Below are positions 4,733 to 7,914 of a stretch of 7,914 nucleotides of DNA, piece by piece (the stretch's first letter is position 1; the number at the start of each line of letters is the position of its first letter). The DNA lies in NCBI GenBank assembly GCA_011391855.1, contig JAABPT010000048.1, positions 1 through 7,914 on the forward strand, in the 5' to 3' direction. The stretch is from Burkholderiales bacterium. GTDB taxonomy: Bacteria; Pseudomonadota; Gammaproteobacteria; Burkholderiales; Burkholderiaceae_C. Position numbers and translations under genes: made by a program. The notes under the pieces were generated by a model. The model was given only the letters and a program-made list of their open reading frames with translations. It made no database searches and was not told the origin of the DNA.

Positions 4733-5293
4733 ATGGATCGAACCCAGGGCACGCGGCAGATGGACGGCAGGCAGTCAGCGGCCGCCGCCGCGCCGCTGAA
4801 GACGACACGCCCGCCGCTGTACACGCCCGCCGAGCGGCAGCGCCGCGACCGTTCGGTGTGGACGCTGGTGCAGGGTGTGCTGGCGCCGGTGCAGTTCGTC
4901 GTTTTCCTGGTGAGCCTGGCGCTGGTGCTGCGCTGGCTGGCCACGGGGCAGGGCTACGAAATCGCCACCGCTTCGGTGGTCATCAAGACGCTCACCCTGT
5001 ACACGATCATGGTCACCGGCTGCATCTGGGAGAAGGTGGTCTTCGGCCGCTGGCTGTTCGCGCCGGCCTTCTTTTGGGAAGACGTGTTCAGCATGGGGGT
5101 GCTGGCGCTGCATACGGCCTACCTGGTGGCGCTGGCCACCGGTGCGCTGGACGCGCGGGCGCTGATGGGGCTGGCGCTGGCGGCCTACGCCAGCTATGTG
5201 ATCAACGCCACGCAGTTCATATTGAAGCTGCGCGCGGCGCGGCTGGACGAAGCCGGCCGGCGTGCCGCGCCCGCGGCCGGAGTGGCGGCATGA
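4733..5293 (+). CDS. bchF: 3-vinyl-bacteriochlorophyllide hydratase
   Basis: BchF hydrates the C3 vinyl group of (bacterio)chlorophyllide to 3-(1-hydroxyethyl), the step before BchC oxidises it to the acetyl group of bacteriochlorophyll a. The protein (186 residues from this start) shows the family blocks LYTPAERQRRDRSVWTLVQG (residues 29-48), VIKTLTLYTIMVTGCIWEK (83-101), LFAPAFFWEDVFSMGVLALH (108-127) and YASYVINATQFILKLRAAR (152-170). Four hydrophobic segments (about 49-71, 81-98, 117-137, 143-163) fit an inner-membrane protein. The start is uncertain. ATG 4733 has coding-like codons after it but no Shine-Dalgarno and would be leaderless from the predicted promoter. ATG 4760 (177 residues) has AGGG ten bases upstream and about 28 nt of leader. 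Both precede the conserved block. The stop overlaps bchN by ATGA. It is the first gene of the bchF-bchN-bchB operon. Confidence 0.95.
   Translation: MDRTQGTRQMDGRQSAAAAAPLKTTRPPLYTPAERQRRDRSVWTLVQGVLAPVQFVVFLVSLALVLRWLATGQGYEIATASVVIKTLTLYTIMVTGCIWEKVVFGRWLFAPAFFWEDVFSMGVLALHTAYLVALATGALDARALMGLALAAYASYVINATQFILKLRAARLDEAGRRAAPAAGVAA
5279..5282 (+). promoter_or_regulatory. Shine-Dalgarno of bchN
   Basis: GGAG inside the last codons of bchF, seven bases before ATG 5290, supports the overlapping bchN start. Confidence 0.6.
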
Positions 5294-6579
5294 ACGGCGC
5301 CGTGATCCCGCTGCAGGCGGCGGCCGGCGACTGCAGCAACGCCCCTGTGCTGCGCGAGCGCGGCCAGCGCGAGGTGTTCTGCGGCCTCACCGGCATCGTC
5401 TGGCTGCACCGCAAGATCCAGGACGCGTTCTTCCTCGTCGTCGGCTCGCGCACCTGCGCCCACCTCATCCAGTCCGCGGCCGGGGTGATGATCTTCGCCG
5501 AGCCGCGCTTCGCCACCGCCATCATCGACGAGCGCGACCTGGCTGGCCTGGCCGATGCGCAGGACGAACTCGACCGCGTGGTGACGCGGTTGCTCGAGCG
5601 CCGCAGCGACATCCGCATGCTGTTCCTGGTGGGTTCCTGCCCATCCGAGGTCATCAAACTGGACCTGTCGCGCGCCGCCGCCCGGCTGAGCCAGCGCTTT
5701 GCACCGCAGGTGAGGGTGCTCAACTATTCGGGCAGCGGCATCGAGACCACGTTCACGCAGGGCGAGGACGCCTGCCTGGCAGCGCTGGTGCCGGGGCTGC
5801 CAGCGCTCGCGGATGGTGCCGAGGCTTCGCTGGTGGTCGTCGGTGCGCTGGCCGATATCGTCGAAGACCAGTTTTCGCGGCTCTTCGCGCAAATCGGCGT
5901 GCCGCGCGTGGCTTTCCTGCCGGCGCGGCTGAGCAGCGCCATGCCGGCCGTCGGCCCGGGCACGCATTTCATCCTGGCACAACCCTTCCTGGCCGATACC
6001 GCGCGGGCGCTGGAGGCACGCGGCGCGCGTCGCGTCGCCGCGCCGTTTCCGCTGGGCGCCGAAGGCACGACACGCTGGTTCGAAGCCGCCGCGGCGGCTT
6101 TCGGCATCGCCGCGGCGAAGGTGGCCGAGGTCACCACCGCACCGCGCCAGCGCGCGCAGGCCGCGCTGGCCCGCCAGCGCATCGCGCTCGAAGGCAAGAG
6201 CGTTTTCTTTTTCCCCGATTCGCAGCTCGAGATTCCGCTGGCGCGTTTCCTGGTGCGCGAGCTCGGCATGCAGCTCACCGAAGTCGGCACACCCTACTTG
6301 CACCGCGAGCACATGGCCGACGAACTGGCGTGGCTGCCGGCCGGCACGAGCTTGAGCGAGGGCCAGCATGTCGACAAGCAGCTCGACCGTTGCCGCGCGG
6401 CCCGCCCCGATATCGTCATCTGCGGGCTGGGACTGGCGAATCCGCTGGAAGCCGAAGGGCTGACCACCAAGTGGGCGATCGAGCTCGTTTTCAGCCCCAT
6501 CCACGGCTACGAGCAGGCTGGCGACTTGGCCGAACTCTTTGCGCGACCGCTTCGGCGGCGTCAGTTGCTGGCCGCCTGA
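5290..6579 (+). CDS. bchN: Light-independent protochlorophyllide reductase subunit N
   Basis: BchN pairs with BchB as the heterotetrameric NB-protein (MoFe-protein-like) of dark-operative protochlorophyllide reductase. This enzyme reduces the C17-C18 double bond of protochlorophyllide using electrons delivered by the BchL ATPase. The protein has 429 residues, close to family length. Cysteines 31 (EVFCGLTGIVWLH), 56 (SRTCAHLIQ) and 117 (VGSCPSEVIKLDL) have the same spacing (25 and 61) as the three NB-cluster ligands C26, C51 and C112 of R. capsulatus BchN. A further Cys15 lies in the longer N-terminus. Other family blocks are VLNYSGSGIETTFTQGEDA (160-178), KSVFFFPDSQLEIPLARFL and TKWAIELVFSPIHGYEQAGDL. 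The start at 5290 has GGAG seven bases upstream and overlaps the bchF stop, so translational coupling is likely. The same frame is open upstream through bchF, but those earlier starts overlap bchF and lack family homology. Confidence 0.98.
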   Translation: MNGAVIPLQAAAGDCSNAPVLRERGQREVFCGLTGIVWLHRKIQDAFFLVVGSRTCAHLIQSAAGVMIFAEPRFATAIIDERDLAGLADAQDELDRVVTRLLERRSDIRMLFLVGSCPSEVIKLDLSRAAARLSQRFAPQVRVLNYSGSGIETTFTQGEDACLAALVPGLPALADGAEASLVVVGALADIVEDQFSRLFAQIGVPRVAFLPARLSSAMPAVGPGTHFILAQPFLADTARALEARGARRVAAPFPLGAEGTTRWFEAAAAAFGIAAAKVAEVTTAPRQRAQAALARQRIALEGKSVFFFPDSQLEIPLARFLVRELGMQLTEVGTPYLHREHMADELAWLPAGTSLSEGQHVDKQLDRCRAARPDIVICGLGLANPLEAEGLTTKWAIELVFSPIHGYEQAGDLAELFARPLRRRQLLAA

Positions 6580-6581
6580 CC

Positions 6582-7914
6582 ATGCAACTCACGCTCTGGA
6601 CCTACGAAGGCCCGCCGCATATCGGCGCCATGCGCATCGCCACCGCCATGCGCGGGCTGCACTACGTGCTGCACGCGCCGCAGGGCGACACCTACGCCGA
6701 TCTGCTGTTCACGATGATCGAGCGGCGCGACCGCCGTCCGCCGGTGACCTACACCACCTTCCAGGCGCGCGATCTGGGCGGCGATACGGCCGAACTCTTC
6801 AAGACCGCGGCGCGCGAGGCTTACGAGCGCTTCCAGCCGCAAGCCATGATCGTGGGTGCTTCGTGCACCGCCGAACTGATCCAGGACGACCCCGGCGGCC
6901 TGGCCGCGGCGCTGAACCTGCCGGTGCCGGTGGTGGCGCTGGAACTGCCGGCCTACCAGCGCAAGGAAAACTGGGGCGCGGCCGAGACCTTCTACCAGTT
7001 GGTGCGTGCGCTGTGCACGCCTCTCATCCCGACGCCCGGCACGAAACGCGAACGCCCGCAAGGACAGCGCGCCCGCTGCAACGTGCTCGGGCCCACCGCG
7101 TTGGGTTTCCGCCACCGCGACGACCTGCGCGAGGTGACGGACCTCTTGGCCCGCATCGGTGTGGACATCAATGTCGTGGCGCCGCTGAATGCCACGCCCG
7201 CCGACCTGCAGCGCCTGGGCGACGCCGACTTCAACGTCGCGCTGTACCCTGAAGTGGCGATGCCGGCCGCACAGTGGCTGCAACGCAGCTTCGGCCAGCC
7301 GGTGGTGAAGACGGTGCCCATCGGCGTGGGCGCCACGCGCGACTTCATCAGGGAGGTGGCGACGCTGGCCGGTGTCGATGCGCAGCCGCTGCTCGACGAC
7401 CCGCGTTCACGCTCGGCCTGGTATGCGAAGTCGGTCGATTCCACCTACCTCACCGGCAAGCGCGTCTTCGTCTTCGGCGATGCCACGCATGCGGTGGCCG
7501 CGGCGCGCGTTGCGGCGAAGGAACTGGGCTTTCAGGTGGTGGGCATCGGCACCTACAGCCGCGAATTCGCGCGCGACGTGCGCGATGCCGCCAAGCTCTA
7601 CGGCTGCGAGGCGCTGATCACCGACGACTACCTGGACGTCGAAGCGCGTGTCGCCGAACTGCAGCCCGAACTGGTGCTGGGCACGCAGATGGAGCGCCAC
7701 ATCGCCAAGCGCCTGGGCATCCCCTGCGCCGTGATCTCGGCGCCGATGCACGTGCAGGATTTTCCGGCGCGTCATTCGCCGCAGATGGGTTTCGAGGGTG
7801 CGAACGTGCTCTTCGACACCTGGGTGCATCCGCTGATGATGGGCCTGGAAGAGCACCTGCTGACGATGTTCCGCGGCGACTTCGAATTCCACGACGGCGC
7901 CGCGCCCTCGCACC
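6582..7914 (+). CDS. bchB: Light-independent protochlorophyllide reductase subunit B, C-terminus beyond window
   Basis: BchB forms the protochlorophyllide-binding NB-protein with BchN. The N-terminus MQLTLWTYEGPPHIGAMRIA is diagnostic, and Asp36 (HAPQGDTYADLLF, residues 31-43) matches the unusual aspartate that is the fourth ligand of the NB [4Fe-4S] cluster. Cys95 sits in the conserved GASCTAELIQDD. Further blocks are NVLGPTALGFRHRDD, KTVPIGVGATRDFI, VDSTYLTGKRVFVFGDATHA (D300 in the GDAT) and ISAPMHVQDFPAR with H390. There are 444 complete codons before the right edge. Family members have about 510-530 residues, so the small C-terminal PCP-reductase domain is outside the window. The start lies 2 bp after the bchN stop, with no strong Shine-Dalgarno, suggesting coupling. 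bchH and bchL are the usual next genes but are not visible here. Confidence 0.98.
   Translation, partial: MQLTLWTYEGPPHIGAMRIATAMRGLHYVLHAPQGDTYADLLFTMIERRDRRPPVTYTTFQARDLGGDTAELFKTAAREAYERFQPQAMIVGASCTAELIQDDPGGLAAALNLPVPVVALELPAYQRKENWGAAETFYQLVRALCTPLIPTPGTKRERPQGQRARCNVLGPTALGFRHRDDLREVTDLLARIGVDINVVAPLNATPADLQRLGDADFNVALYPEVAMPAAQWLQRSFGQPVVKTVPIGVGATRDFIREVATLAGVDAQPLLDDPRSRSAWYAKSVDSTYLTGKRVFVFGDATHAVAAARVAAKELGFQVVGIGTYSREFARDVRDAAKLYGCEALITDDYLDVEARVAELQPELVLGTQMERHIAKRLGIPCAVISAPMHVQDFPARHSPQMGFEGANVLFDTWVHPLMMGLEEHLLTMFRGDFEFHDGAAPSH

Noticed and set aside
4858..5289. In-frame upstream extension of bchN through bchF
   Set aside because: It overlaps nearly all of bchF and encodes Gly/Ala-rich shadow sequence; ATG 5290 has a Shine-Dalgarno and fits family length.
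5194..6504. Long minus-strand frame opposite bchN
   Set aside because: No recognisable domain and typical shadow composition; the plus strand encodes BchN with all three cluster cysteines.

Overview
This window is part of a photosynthesis gene cluster from a GC-rich purple phototrophic bacterium. Gene content, gene order and the style of the proteins point to an anoxygenic phototrophic proteobacterium. A Rubrivivax-like betaproteobacterium is my best guess, but the sequence alone does not fix the taxon. All six main genes were recognised from conserved family motifs.

Layout. On the minus strand, reading right to left, lie ppaA/aerR (a cobalamin-binding regulator, 4326-3436), ppsR/crtJ (a PAS-PAS-HTH repressor, 3359-1830), bchG (bacteriochlorophyll synthase, 1740-823) and a PucC/LhaA/Bch2-family membrane protein (826 to the left edge, incomplete). 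On the plus strand lie bchF (3-vinyl hydratase, 4733-5293), bchN (5290-6579) and bchB (6582 to the right edge, incomplete). BchN and BchB form the catalytic component of dark-operative protochlorophyllide reductase. bchF-bchN share an ATGA stop/start overlap, bchN-bchB are 2 bp apart, and bchG-bch2 also share an ATGA overlap, so each side looks like a tightly coupled operon.

Control. The 406-bp divergent region (4327-4732) holds the most striking signal. It is a 34-bp perfectly centred dyad, TGTCAA-N9-ACGT-N9-TTGACA (4669-4702), which reads as two abutting PpsR/CrtJ-type sites (TGT-N12-ACG). Each outer arm is a perfect TTGACA -35 box facing outward, followed after exactly 17 bp by a plausible -10. 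One PpsR-bound element could therefore silence bchFNB and the regulator operon ppaA-ppsR together, giving negative feedback on ppsR. A third site of the same variant type lies over the predicted -35 of bchG (1770-1787). At bchF and bchG the predicted transcription start falls at or next to the first ATG.

A small unrecognised ORF of 89 codons with an excellent Shine-Dalgarno and a CxxC (4585-4316) lies between the divergent promoter and ppaA. It overlaps the ppaA start. PpsR carries an in-frame 9-bp tandem-repeat linker and lacks a cysteine where one partner of the classical PpsR/CrtJ redox pair is expected. BchG has an N-terminal ALP-type repeat. No RNA genes, insertion sequences, CRISPR arrays or attachment sites were seen.
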